A stretch of 64,000 nt of DNA from G963662265 sp963668545. Its GTDB lineage: Bacteria > Spirochaetota > Spirochaetia > CADAEX01. Positions 52,112 through 61,696 of the stretch are shown here, piece after piece (positions within the stretch are counted from its first letter, which is position 1; each line of letters starts with the position of its first letter). Under the pieces are notes generated by a model. It was not told the origin of the DNA and ran no database searches. It was given only the letters and a program-made list of their open reading frames with translations. Made by a program: the position numbers and the translations under genes. The stretch covers positions 1,736,001 to 1,800,000 of the forward strand of contig OY764868.1 of the NCBI GenBank assembly GCA_963668545.1. The letters run 5' to 3'.

Positions 52112-52537
52112 TTAATCTTCCTCTTCTTTTATTCTGTCAAGATAATACTTAAGTTTTATTTTTACACCATTAAGCTCATCAGTGAGTTCAAGACTGAGTT
52201 TATCGTCATTATCAAAATAAAGACGCTCACCCTGTTTTCTGCCTTTCCAGAATGTTTCAAGATAAAAGCTTATATAATCTTTTTTAACCTTATAATCAAG
52301 TGAAAAATTTTCCTTCCCTTTTGTAAAAACAGTATACCTGGTATCCTCAAAAACAATAACCATTTCTGGATCTTTTATTATTTCTCCTGTTGAAAATTCT
52401 GCAAGTTCAACTTTCCATTTTCCTATCAGCTTTTTATGGACTTTTTCAGGTGTTGAACATGATGCAAGCAGCATCAATATTATTAAATTCAAAACTGTAA
52501 TGTAAAATACTTTTTGAACTCTTATATTCCTTTTCAT
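52112..52537 (-). CDS. Small lipoprotein of unknown function
   Basis: I do not recognise a family. 141 residues with a basic N-terminus and hydrophobic stretch ending in a clear lipobox, LLASC. The mature part is beta-rich: LIGKWKVELAEFSTGEI opens like lipocalin-type or DUF-type small barrels, and later GERLYFDNDDKLSLEL continues the alternation. The C-terminus is charged. It lies 25 bases before the TfoX-like gene and is probably co-transcribed with it. Confidence 0.75.
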   Translation of the reverse strand: MKRNIRVQKVFYITVLNLIILMLLASCSTPEKVHKKLIGKWKVELAEFSTGEIIKDPEMVIVFEDTRYTVFTKGKENFSLDYKVKKDYISFYLETFWKGRKQGERLYFDNDDKLSLELTDELNGVKIKLKYYLDRIKEEED

Positions 52538-52742
52538 AAAAACCTCTTGAATACTGCAGAAAAAGCAGATAATTGTAATTAATTTTATTATACCTGATAT
52601 TTCATGTTTTTTCTGTTTTTATTCTGCAACTTACTACTGTTTTAATTGACTATAATATTTCAGATAATGGCTGTTCCTGCTTCAAATACAAATTGAAATA
52701 TTTCATGAAATAATGTTAACATTTTCAAGGAGGTTTCCATTA

Positions 52743-53336
52743 ATGCTGAAAGAAATATTTACAATGACAGTTCAGCTGTATTTTATTTTCACACCTTTCT
52801 TTGTAATTTCAATGTTTCTGACATTTACTTCTGATTACCAGTCAAGGGAAAAGATACTGCTGGTTCTGAAAACAACACTGGCTGTTGAAGTTATATGCAC
52901 CGTGATTTTTTTCGGGGGAAATATTATTTTCTCCCTTTTCAGTATCACAATTGATGCTTTCAGAATCGGTGCAGGCTCAATACTTTTTTTAAGTGCAGTT
53001 GACCTTGTCAGGGGACACAAGGCTCAGTCAAAAACTGTTGACAGCAAGGATATATCTGTTGTTCCGCTTGCAATTCCCATAACTGTAGGTCCGGGAACGA
53101 CTGGTATACTTATGGTAATGGGATCACGTTTCAATACTCCAGAAGGTTATGCTGAAGGTTTTACAGCTGTAACTGTATCAGTACTGCTTCTGGGGCTGAC
53201 CCTTCTGATGTCTCCATGGCTTGAAAAAATACTGAAAAACAAGGGAATATCTGTTTTAAGCAGGATAACAGGACTGATACTGTCGGCAATATCTGCAGAA
53301 ATGGTTTTTACAGGAATTAAAAACATGCTTTTATGA
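52743..53336 (+). CDS. MarC family (UPF0056) membrane protein
   Basis: Integral inner-membrane protein of unknown transport role; MarC is not itself proved to be a drug pump. The ATG at 52743 has AAGGAGGT at normal spacing and opens into six TM segments; an in-frame TTG or ATG-like start at 52713 would add ten residues and lacks a site. VPLAIPITVGPGTTGILMVM near residue 105 is the family signature. 197 residues, normal length. Confidence 0.9.
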   Translation: MLKEIFTMTVQLYFIFTPFFVISMFLTFTSDYQSREKILLVLKTTLAVEVICTVIFFGGNIIFSLFSITIDAFRIGAGSILFLSAVDLVRGHKAQSKTVDSKDISVVPLAIPITVGPGTTGILMVMGSRFNTPEGYAEGFTAVTVSVLLLGLTLLMSPWLEKILKNKGISVLSRITGLILSAISAEMVFTGIKNMLL

Positions 53337-53460
53337 AATTTCAGGAATTTTTTTATCTTTATTTTTTGTAGAAATCATTTTGAAATACTAAAATTATTAT
53401 AAGAAATGATTATATATATTTATTTCAGCTTACCGGGTAATTTCGGAAACAGGTGATTTT

Positions 53461-55320
53461 ATGATTGATAAAACAAAATTATATGATCTGTTTTTTTATG
53501 AGAAAAATGAAAAAAACAGTATTCCCATGCTTTCAAAAATCAGACTGGTTCTTATTTATTCATTTTCCCTGATAAATATTATATTTGTTCTGCCATATGC
53601 ATTGTTTCAGTATCCTTCAGAAACAGAAATTGTCCGGAATATTTTTCTTGTATCAATAATCCTTTTTATACTCTCCCCTTTTGTTTTTCTTGTTTCAAGG
53701 AACATACAGCTTTCCCAGTGGATAACAGCAACAGGTATAATAACACTTTCTGTAGAAGAAATCATAGATTTAACAAGCTGGCCGGGATGGGGCCCATTAA
53801 TACTTTTTGCACTTATACCAATATTTTTCCTTATATTTGATTTCAAAATTTCCATTCTTCTTCCGGTAGTGCTTTCAGCAGGTACTATAATCAGATTATC
53901 TCTCGGAGGTTTTGCTGAAGAATCTGTATTTAATGACCTTTCATATACCAGATCATTTATTACAGTAATACTTATAGCAGGTATTCTGAGTTCTCTTACA
54001 ATAATATCTATCAGAATACTTTTAAAGCATCTTAATGAACTTGCTTTCATGGACCACGTTACACACCTGCCCAACAGGAACCGCCTTCACCAGATGATAA
54101 CCACAAGAAGCATGTACAGTAATGTTCACGGACATTCATTTACCCTGATTGGAATCGAAATCCTGAACTTCAATAACCTTAACAGCAATATCGGCACAAA
54201 AAACTGCGACCTGATACTTGAAAGTGTTGCAGAAAGACTTACATCAGCAGGAAACGAAATAACAGGCAGGTGGAGCGGATCAATTTTCATGCAGATAATA
54301 AATACTTCTGATAAACAAAGCATAATTGATAGCTGTATGCATATGCATAAGAAACTGTCAAAAGCCTATATTGTCAACAGCAACTCCTATTTCGTAAGCT
54401 TTGTCCTTGCTGCTTCTGTATTTCCGGATGATGGCAGATCTGCGGAAAATCTTACAGAAAATATCATATCCCTTCTGGACAGGAAAGACAGGTCTGCAGG
54501 AGATATTCTTTTTCATGATACTGACCATGTTTTAAAAGAGCAGAAGAAATTCAGAATAAATGAAGCATTGAACAGGGCAGATTTTGACAGGGAATTCTCT
54601 CTTGAATATCAGCCCAAAATCAATATCAGGAACAACAGATGCAGCAGTGCAGAAGCTCTTCTGAGATGGACAAATATAAGCCTGGGACAGGTACCTCCTT
54701 CTGATTTTATACCAGTAGCTGAGGAAACAGGGCTGATAAGGAAGCTTACAAGATGGGTCATTGTAAAGGCATTCAATGACAGAAAAGAGGCATCTTCATT
54801 CTTTCCGGGTGATTCTTTTGTCATATCAATAAACCTTTCCATTCTGGATCTGAAAGATATAACCCTGATACAGTTTATATCTGATCATCTCAATCTTACC
54901 GGATGCAGACCCTCCTGGATAGAATTCGAAGTAACAGAAAGCATACAGATGGATACAGATATTCAGATAAGGAAAAATATACAGGAACTCAACGAAATGG
55001 GATTCAGAATTGCCATTGATGACTTCGGTACCGGATATTCAAGCTTCAATTACCTTCATAACATGGAAGTCCACAATATTAAAATTGATAAAAGCTTTAT
55101 TGATCCTATAAAACTGGAAGCAGACAGTACAAAATTCCCGGTTGTTGATGCAATTATTTCAATGGCCAATACTGTGGGAATTGAAGTTACGGCAGAAGGT
55201 GTTGAAAACAGGTACCAGCTTGATTACCTGAAAGAAAAAAAGTGCACAACAGTTCAGGGATGGCTGTTTGCAAAATCCATGCCTCTTGACCAGCTCCGTG
55301 AATACCTGAAAGAGAGCTGA
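53461..55320 (+). CDS. Membrane GGDEF-EAL protein with degenerate GGDEF (c-di-GMP phosphodiesterase)
   Basis: 619 residues. About six TM segments (residues 25-180) form a sensor-like membrane domain. In the GGDEF domain (about 195-350) the active-site sequence is replaced by GRWSGSIF near 270-276, so cyclase activity is unlikely. The EAL domain (about 365-615) retains EAL in AEALLRW near 396, the Asn in INLSI, EVTES, DDFGTGYSSFNYL and KIDKSFID, so it should hydrolyse c-di-GMP. The degenerate GGDEF may bind GTP as a regulator. It converges with mcrC, 22 bases apart. Confidence 0.92.
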   Translation: MIDKTKLYDLFFYEKNEKNSIPMLSKIRLVLIYSFSLINIIFVLPYALFQYPSETEIVRNIFLVSIILFILSPFVFLVSRNIQLSQWITATGIITLSVEEIIDLTSWPGWGPLILFALIPIFFLIFDFKISILLPVVLSAGTIIRLSLGGFAEESVFNDLSYTRSFITVILIAGILSSLTIISIRILLKHLNELAFMDHVTHLPNRNRLHQMITTRSMYSNVHGHSFTLIGIEILNFNNLNSNIGTKNCDLILESVAERLTSAGNEITGRWSGSIFMQIINTSDKQSIIDSCMHMHKKLSKAYIVNSNSYFVSFVLAASVFPDDGRSAENLTENIISLLDRKDRSAGDILFHDTDHVLKEQKKFRINEALNRADFDREFSLEYQPKINIRNNRCSSAEALLRWTNISLGQVPPSDFIPVAEETGLIRKLTRWVIVKAFNDRKEASSFFPGDSFVISINLSILDLKDITLIQFISDHLNLTGCRPSWIEFEVTESIQMDTDIQIRKNIQELNEMGFRIAIDDFGTGYSSFNYLHNMEVHNIKIDKSFIDPIKLEADSTKFPVVDAIISMANTVGIEVTAEGVENRYQLDYLKEKKCTTVQGWLFAKSMPLDQLREYLKES

Positions 55321-55342
55321 ATGGAAATATTTATTATTGATT

Positions 55343-56707
55343 TTACTCTTTTTGAAAAATATCAATTAATGTACTTTTGAGATATTCTCTAACATTTTTA
55401 AACATTGATAACAAATTTTCAGTATTATTTGATAACATAGTTTCAAATAAATATCTATTGATAATTGGCAGCTGATAGAACCTGACTTTTATATCTATTT
55501 CTTCTGCAAAATTGTCTTTAATTATTAACACACCTGATTTTAGATCATCAGATAAAAGAGTTTCAGGATAAAAAATGATTACTTCATCTATATTAAATCT
55601 CACCGCATAAACAGTCATCTGGTATAAGTCACTCTGGCTAAGTGATTTTACCGGATCAGAAGCATCACTAAAAGACATTTTATATTTTGTATCAGCAATA
55701 AATTTCCTTTGGGTATTTTCCAGTATTAAATCAGGCTTTAAAAGATAGTTTTTATCAGCATCAAGATAAGTTGAAACAGATTGCGGAATTGCCTTTACAT
55801 TGTCAATTTCCCTGTCTATAAAACCGAAAATAAAATCCTCAAAAAGATATTCTGATGGAATTAAAAATGCGAACAGTTTCAATTCATTTTTATAATTTAC
55901 AGAAACAGAATTCCTCAAAAAAAGTGAGCAGTAATCTCTGACCGTTTCATATTCATCAAACATTGAATTAAAAGATATTTTACTGCAATCCTCCGCGCAT
56001 ACAATTACGTCTGATACTTCATCCAGTATAAATAGTATTTCCCGGAGATTTTTCCGGTTCTCAGAGTTTCTGGTAACGTTAAAGAGCATATTTGAGACAT
56101 ATTTGATTATTCTGTTAAAGCTGTTGTCCAGTTCAAACGAGTCATAATTACAGTTAATTCTGTGCCATTTGCCGATTTTCAGGTTTTCATTTATATACCT
56201 GTTAAAATCAATTCTTCCTTTTACATAACTCAATTCCCTGTTAATTTCTTCATATTGCTGATATAAAGAATTTGAAAGCAGCTCTTTAGTATATCTGGAG
56301 AACATATATATAAGTATTTCAAAAAAATTACTCTTTGTTTCACCAAGTAATCCTTTATAATTTGGAAACCTTATTTTCCGGCAGTAACTCAGCCACCAGA
56401 GAATATGATTATTGATAACTGCTACATCATTTTCAGAATAATCTTTTAAAGAATCATAGAATATTTTGGGAAGCAGATTAATTTCCTCGTTATTAAACCT
56501 TATTACACCAACATACTTGTTTGACTTTATTTCTTCTGATTTATGGAATATCTGCAGAAAATGCTGAACTTCGTACTCATCTGACTCATTATCTGTATAA
56601 AAGCTGTTTTTTTCTCTTTTCTGCCATATATTGTCAAGGAATCCTTCAAGCTGTTCTATTTCGCCGGTATATTGCACCCTGTTTCTGTATTCGAAAAGAT
56701 TTATCAT
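55343..56707 (-). CDS. mcrC: McrC-type nuclease subunit of a McrBC restriction system
   Basis: The cutting partner of McrB. 454 residues; the N-terminal half matches McrC (NLFEYRN, EINLLPKIFY, GRIDFNRYI). The PD-(D/E)xK nuclease site is recognisable as LLKPDLILE followed by KFIADTKYKM near residues 312-330. It starts 2 bases after the mcrB stop, so McrB and McrC are made together. It is the last gene of the defence operon. Confidence 0.9.
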   Translation of the reverse strand: MINLFEYRNRVQYTGEIEQLEGFLDNIWQKREKNSFYTDNESDEYEVQHFLQIFHKSEEIKSNKYVGVIRFNNEEINLLPKIFYDSLKDYSENDVAVINNHILWWLSYCRKIRFPNYKGLLGETKSNFFEILIYMFSRYTKELLSNSLYQQYEEINRELSYVKGRIDFNRYINENLKIGKWHRINCNYDSFELDNSFNRIIKYVSNMLFNVTRNSENRKNLREILFILDEVSDVIVCAEDCSKISFNSMFDEYETVRDYCSLFLRNSVSVNYKNELKLFAFLIPSEYLFEDFIFGFIDREIDNVKAIPQSVSTYLDADKNYLLKPDLILENTQRKFIADTKYKMSFSDASDPVKSLSQSDLYQMTVYAVRFNIDEVIIFYPETLLSDDLKSGVLIIKDNFAEEIDIKVRFYQLPIINRYLFETMLSNNTENLLSMFKNVREYLKSTLIDIFQKE

Positions 56708-56709
56708 TG

Positions 56710-58590
56710 TCAGATTACTTTTAACGGCCAGCTTTTTTCTTCAACCATAAATCCGGCATATTCTAGAATACCCTTAACCTCTTTTTCATCGTTATAGAAA
56801 TATTCAAGTAAAAGAGGAATGACTTTATGGTTCATCTTTTCAAATAAAGAAACATCTCTTTCCATAAAATATGAATGTCCTATCTGGAAATCATAACCCT
56901 TAAGGCCAATTATTTTTTCATTAATTTTTTCAAGTACTGCCCTGTCAGGTATATCTTCTCCATTTATTTCATAAACCGGATACATTGCTTTAAAATCAAA
57001 TCTTCTTCTCAGAGCAATATCCAGAAGCGCTATAGATTTGTCAGCTGTATTCATCGTGCCTATTATGTAAAGATTTGAAGGCACAGTAAACTTTTCTCCT
57101 GACGGAAGAGTAACAGATAATGGATTTGCCCCGTTTGACCTTTTATCAGGTTCTATTAAAGTAATCAGCTCTCCAAAAACGCGTGAAATATTTGCCCTGT
57201 TTATTTCATCGATAACAAGAACATAGTTATTACGTTTAACCTCAACTTCAACATCATCATCTTTATCAAGGTATTCAAGTATTTTTTTATAAACAAGAAG
57301 GTAATAAGTTGCATGCTGATTAGCAAGTCCTGAAATATTTTTAAGCTGTTTTATATCCTGTCTTATACTTACATTGTTTTCATAAAACTCTGTAAGATCA
57401 CTGAATTTCATCCGGATTCCGCCCTTATGCTTTATCCAGTTATCCCCTGTATAACGGAAAGAGACTTCATCAACATCAAAGATGTAAACACTGTTATTAA
57501 CCCTGTAGTTAATATCGCTTTCCTGTATTTCATCAACGAATTTCTGAATTGCTTTTTCAAAACTCAATACTTTTGATGCTGTTTCCGGTTTCTTTTCAGA
57601 TAATCTTAAATTGTTCAGAGCTTTATCTGAAATTACTTTAAAAACACCGTCTTTTCTTTCAAAACTCAAGCTTCCATTATTTTCAACATCTGGCCTTAAG
57701 CCCTGAATAAAATCTTCATAGCTGTAGTTCTGATGAAATGTTACAAACTTTATCCTGTCATCAAGATGATAATCAAATATTGAACGTGCTTCTTCATAAT
57801 CTGATATTTCCCTTTCTGCAATTATTTCTGCTGCCATTTTTACTGTACTGTATGTTTTTCCGGTTCCGGGAGGTCCATAAAGAATTGAATTCAAGGGATA
57901 TTTAACTTTATTATTTCTTGTTTCTTTTTTTACAGTTTCAGGATACCAGATTCTTTTTATGTGATTTTCATTTGTAACTTCACTGAATGTTTCCCAGTAT
58001 CCTCCTGTAAAATCAACTTCAAAGGGGGTAAAATTCCTGTCCCAGTCAACAACAAGGGTTGTCCCGTCATTCCTGTTTTCAACAACAGTGCCTGCTGCCT
58101 TAATTGCCATTACTGATTTTGTCTTGTTTCGGGTAAAAACTGACTTGATAGCAATACTGCTTCCGGCAGGTATTTCTTTAACATTATCAATATATTTATC
58201 TTCATATCCATTTTCCCAGATACCATTTTCAAGAAACCTTTCTGTCTGATCTGTGGGATCTGCTCCGTTCCAGTATGCACCAACCAGGTAATATTTTTTA
58301 TCTGCTCCGCCGTTTGAATAATTTTCATAGAACCTGCAATAGGCTGCAATAGCATTTCTTGCAGTTGCTCTTCCCTCTTCTCCTTTCTGACTGTATTTTC
58401 CTTCAGGTGAATACATTTCACTTATTTTTTTGAGTATATCAAGATCCTTAAGGGAATAAATATCAGTTTCAGACTTCTCATTTTCTGAATAATGCTCTGA
58501 TAGTTTATCAATATAGTAGGCATAGCTGTTGCTTGTATTATCAGCTTTTCCTTCTGTTTTTTTCATCCACTGTTTAAATTTGGTTTTCAT
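56710..58590 (-). CDS. mcrB: McrB-type GTPase with N-terminal EVE-like reader domain
   Basis: Motor and recognition subunit of a modification-dependent (type IV) restriction system. 626 residues. The N-terminus (1-90) is helical. Residues about 98-190 (YYLVGAYWNGADPTDQTERF, SIAIKSVFTRNK, MAIKAAGTVVENRNDG) resemble an EVE/PUA-like modified-base reader, a recognition domain frequently joined to McrB. The AAA+ domain has Walker A GPPGTGKT at 239-246, Walker B LVIDEINRANISRVFGEL near 455-475, and the McrB signature MNTADKSIALLD that replaces a GTPase NKxD motif. The preferred modified base is unknown. AAAAGGAA precedes the ATG. Confidence 0.9.
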   Translation of the reverse strand: MKTKFKQWMKKTEGKADNTSNSYAYYIDKLSEHYSENEKSETDIYSLKDLDILKKISEMYSPEGKYSQKGEEGRATARNAIAAYCRFYENYSNGGADKKYYLVGAYWNGADPTDQTERFLENGIWENGYEDKYIDNVKEIPAGSSIAIKSVFTRNKTKSVMAIKAAGTVVENRNDGTTLVVDWDRNFTPFEVDFTGGYWETFSEVTNENHIKRIWYPETVKKETRNNKVKYPLNSILYGPPGTGKTYSTVKMAAEIIAEREISDYEEARSIFDYHLDDRIKFVTFHQNYSYEDFIQGLRPDVENNGSLSFERKDGVFKVISDKALNNLRLSEKKPETASKVLSFEKAIQKFVDEIQESDINYRVNNSVYIFDVDEVSFRYTGDNWIKHKGGIRMKFSDLTEFYENNVSIRQDIKQLKNISGLANQHATYYLLVYKKILEYLDKDDDVEVEVKRNNYVLVIDEINRANISRVFGELITLIEPDKRSNGANPLSVTLPSGEKFTVPSNLYIIGTMNTADKSIALLDIALRRRFDFKAMYPVYEINGEDIPDRAVLEKINEKIIGLKGYDFQIGHSYFMERDVSLFEKMNHKVIPLLLEYFYNDEKEVKGILEYAGFMVEEKSWPLKVI

Positions 58591-58628
58591 TTTTAATTCC
58601 TTTTCCTGAATATTATATTCAGATAATT

Positions 58629-61600
58629 TTAACTGAATATCTTTTCCTTTAATGATGCATATGAATCAATAACATCATACTTGATATCTGCATGTCCAAG
58701 GGCCGCGAAATGTTTTCTTGCATAACTGATTTTCTGCTCTTCTACAGCTCTCAGCTGCATGGAGTCCATACTCCCTTTTGTTTCTGCAATAAAATATATA
58801 TATCTGAATTTATCTGTGTCAAAGACTATTGCCCAGTCAGGGTTATAGCTGCCTACAGGGGTGGGGATTTTAAACCCGTTTGGAAGCTTTGCATAAACAA
58901 GTACTTCTTCAGTTTCGAGAGATTCCGCGAATTTCCGTTCATTATCAGAGTCAGTCCTCAGATAATTATAAACATGTTTCTGCACTTCCATAATATTCTT
59001 TGAAAGAGCTCCTTTAAAATTATTAACAGTAAATATCTCATCGCTGTAAGATAGATCAGTTTTTGAGTAGGTAATATTATTTATTAGAGTTGCAGCTTTT
59101 TCACTGTTTATAATGCTGCATATTTCATGAATAAAACTTTCAGGATTTATCATAAATTTATGGAATGAAGCTTTTGTTATCCCTTTTAAAATCCTTACAA
59201 TGGTTTTTCTTGTAAGATGAGTCTCTTTTGCAATTTCTGCAACAAGGTCATATTTAAGTTCCCCGACAATTGTTTCAGCTTTTTCAGTAGTTTTCTGTCC
59301 GGTTTTCATGCTGTTTCCTGCTTTCAGGCTGTTTTCATCCATTTTATCTTTCTGTTCACCGGAAGATATGTTTATAAGGACTTTTTTTACTGTTAATTTA
59401 CTGTCTATTGCATTAATACTTTTCTTTACCAATTCCTCGCTGTCAAAATCAACTTCATAAACTGTTTTTACTTTTATTTTATTCCACAAATCCCGGAATT
59501 CTTTTTTTGAAAAATTATCATTTGGTTTTAATACTGCTTCATTTATATTGTCTGCCCTGTCGTTTTCAGCTGCCCTGTAATTTGCAGCAGAATAAATATT
59601 TTTGACAAGCTCAGCAACACCGCTTTCAAAACCTTTAAAATTTTCAGGGTAATCATAGATATTATTGTTAATGTCAGCTATTAACTTGTCATTTATATGA
59701 TAATTATCATCAACATAGCCGTTCATTTTTAAATTAAATATAAGATCAAGAGAACTCTGGCTGTCAAATACAAATGTTTCCCCTTTTTCATTTTTAATAA
59801 CATGGTCATTCAATACATCAGGTGTAAGCTTGACAGGTCTGTCAGATAGCGAATCTGCAATTTCTTTTTGTAAATCTTTGGCAAAGCTGTCATATGATTC
59901 GCTTGCAATAACTGTAAGCTTGTTTACATCAAAAAAATCGTTTTCGAGTACACTTTTATCCATCCGCTCTCCGTGAGAGTTAACGCATATTCTCAGGCCT
60001 CTTCCTATTTCCTGCCTTTTACTTATTATTGACTGGCTGTGTTTAAGGGTACATATCTGAAAAACATTCGGGTTGTCCCAGCCTTCCCTAAGGGCAGAGT
60101 GTGAAAAGATAAAACGGGTAGGCTCTGAAAAACTCAGGAGCTGTTCCTTGTTCTTCATTATAAGGTCATATGCGTTTTCATCGCTGCTGATACCCCCCTC
60201 TTTGCTGTTTTCTTTTGAGTTTATGAAATTGCCTTTCTTGTCTATTGAGAAATATCCCTTATGTATCTTTTCAACATCAAACCCTGAAATATATTTGTTA
60301 TATTCAGGATTATATAATCCAAGCTGGGCTACTTCCTTTTTATATTCCTCTTCAAAGATCCTTGCATAATCGCCTTTCAGCTGATTGCTGTTTTTATCAT
60401 ATATCCTGTATTTTGAAACCTCATCTATAAAAAAGAGTGACAGTACCTTGATCCCTTTTTCAAACATTACCCTCTCTTTTTCAAGGTGCGATTTTACTGC
60501 TTCCCTTATCTGTATTCTTCTGACATGCTCTTCATCAATATCACCTACAGTCTGACCTGATTTAAGGACAAGTCCGTTTGTAAAAGATACTGTATTTTCA
60601 AGCCCGTTTATCCCGTCAGGTTTTATTATAAAATCCCTGTATTCTGCAAGCCCGTTTGAATGAACAGAAAGGTTATCTCCCCCCTTCATTTTAACAAGTT
60701 TTTTCTGCACTCCGTTTTTCTGTTTAACTTCAAGCTCAATATATGCAACCGGGTAGTGCCTGTCGCTTATCTGAATTCTGTCGAGAAACAGGTAACTGTT
60801 TGTCCCGCTGTTTCCGACAACTTCAACCCCTTTAACGCTGATCTTTTTAACAAGATTGTGGTTGTATGCATCAATCGCATCAAGGCGGTATATTTTATTA
60901 AAGTCTTTTTTATGGGTTGCGGAATAACGGAGAGTAAAGAGCTGGTTAAATTCCCGTTTTGTAAAGATGGCTTCTGCCTTGTCACCGAACCTCTGGGGTT
61001 CATCTATTATAAGAACAGGCCTTGCCCTTTTTATTATATCAATAGGTCTTTCAGACTGTATTGCATCAAGCTTCTGGTATATTTTTCGAGAAGCCTCTCC
61101 CCCTGATATTTTCCCATCATCTTTTTTAACATTGAATGCCTGATAATTCATAATCAGAACTTCAATGTTTGAAGTGTCAGCAAAACTTTTAATATTTATA
61201 AGATTTGATTTATTGTTTGTATTGTATATATTAAACCGGATTTTCTTTCCGTATATTTCCTGAAAATGCTCTGCAGTAATTTCAAGAGATTTATGGACCC
61301 CTTCACGGATTGCAACTGAAGGGACCATTATAATAAATTTGCTCCAGCCGTAATGTTTGTAAAGTTCATACATTGTTTTTGTATAAACATAGGTTTTCCC
61401 GGTCCCTGTTTCCATTTCAACAGTAAAATTAAGCCCTTCAAGTTTTTCACTTACCTTTAAACCGGAACCGCGCTGCAGGTTCTGAACATTTTTAAGTATT
61501 TCCTCTTCTGTAAGTTCAAGTTTTTTATTTGAAAATATCTCATCAACTGCTGCTGCCATTCCGGGAAGGCCATGGGGGTCTATAGTTCTTCCGACGACCT

Positions 61601-61694
61601 CTTTTCTGTATCCTTTACTCTGACCACTGAAGCATTCTACTGCTGCCATTGCCGCATCATGCTGGTACTGCTGATGTTTAAAAATAAGTTTCAT
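58629..61694 (-). CDS. res: Type III restriction enzyme, Res subunit
   Basis: ATP-dependent DNA translocase/nuclease that works with Mod. 1021 residues. The SF2 helicase core shows motif I METGTGKT at 94-101, motif II LIIDEPQRFG near 227, motif III RYSATH, and motif VI near 590 (SKRQEIGRGLRI). The C-terminus carries the nuclease site: NPDWAIVF followed by FIAETKGS, near residues 955-985. It starts 2 bases after the mod stop. The usual length for the family. Confidence 0.95.
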   Translation of the reverse strand: MKLIFKHQQYQHDAAMAAVECFSGQSKGYRKEVVGRTIDPHGLPGMAAAVDEIFSNKKLELTEEEILKNVQNLQRGSGLKVSEKLEGLNFTVEMETGTGKTYVYTKTMYELYKHYGWSKFIIMVPSVAIREGVHKSLEITAEHFQEIYGKKIRFNIYNTNNKSNLINIKSFADTSNIEVLIMNYQAFNVKKDDGKISGGEASRKIYQKLDAIQSERPIDIIKRARPVLIIDEPQRFGDKAEAIFTKREFNQLFTLRYSATHKKDFNKIYRLDAIDAYNHNLVKKISVKGVEVVGNSGTNSYLFLDRIQISDRHYPVAYIELEVKQKNGVQKKLVKMKGGDNLSVHSNGLAEYRDFIIKPDGINGLENTVSFTNGLVLKSGQTVGDIDEEHVRRIQIREAVKSHLEKERVMFEKGIKVLSLFFIDEVSKYRIYDKNSNQLKGDYARIFEEEYKKEVAQLGLYNPEYNKYISGFDVEKIHKGYFSIDKKGNFINSKENSKEGGISSDENAYDLIMKNKEQLLSFSEPTRFIFSHSALREGWDNPNVFQICTLKHSQSIISKRQEIGRGLRICVNSHGERMDKSVLENDFFDVNKLTVIASESYDSFAKDLQKEIADSLSDRPVKLTPDVLNDHVIKNEKGETFVFDSQSSLDLIFNLKMNGYVDDNYHINDKLIADINNNIYDYPENFKGFESGVAELVKNIYSAANYRAAENDRADNINEAVLKPNDNFSKKEFRDLWNKIKVKTVYEVDFDSEELVKKSINAIDSKLTVKKVLINISSGEQKDKMDENSLKAGNSMKTGQKTTEKAETIVGELKYDLVAEIAKETHLTRKTIVRILKGITKASFHKFMINPESFIHEICSIINSEKAATLINNITYSKTDLSYSDEIFTVNNFKGALSKNIMEVQKHVYNYLRTDSDNERKFAESLETEEVLVYAKLPNGFKIPTPVGSYNPDWAIVFDTDKFRYIYFIAETKGSMDSMQLRAVEEQKISYARKHFAALGHADIKYDVIDSYASLKEKIFS

Positions 61695-61696
61695 GA

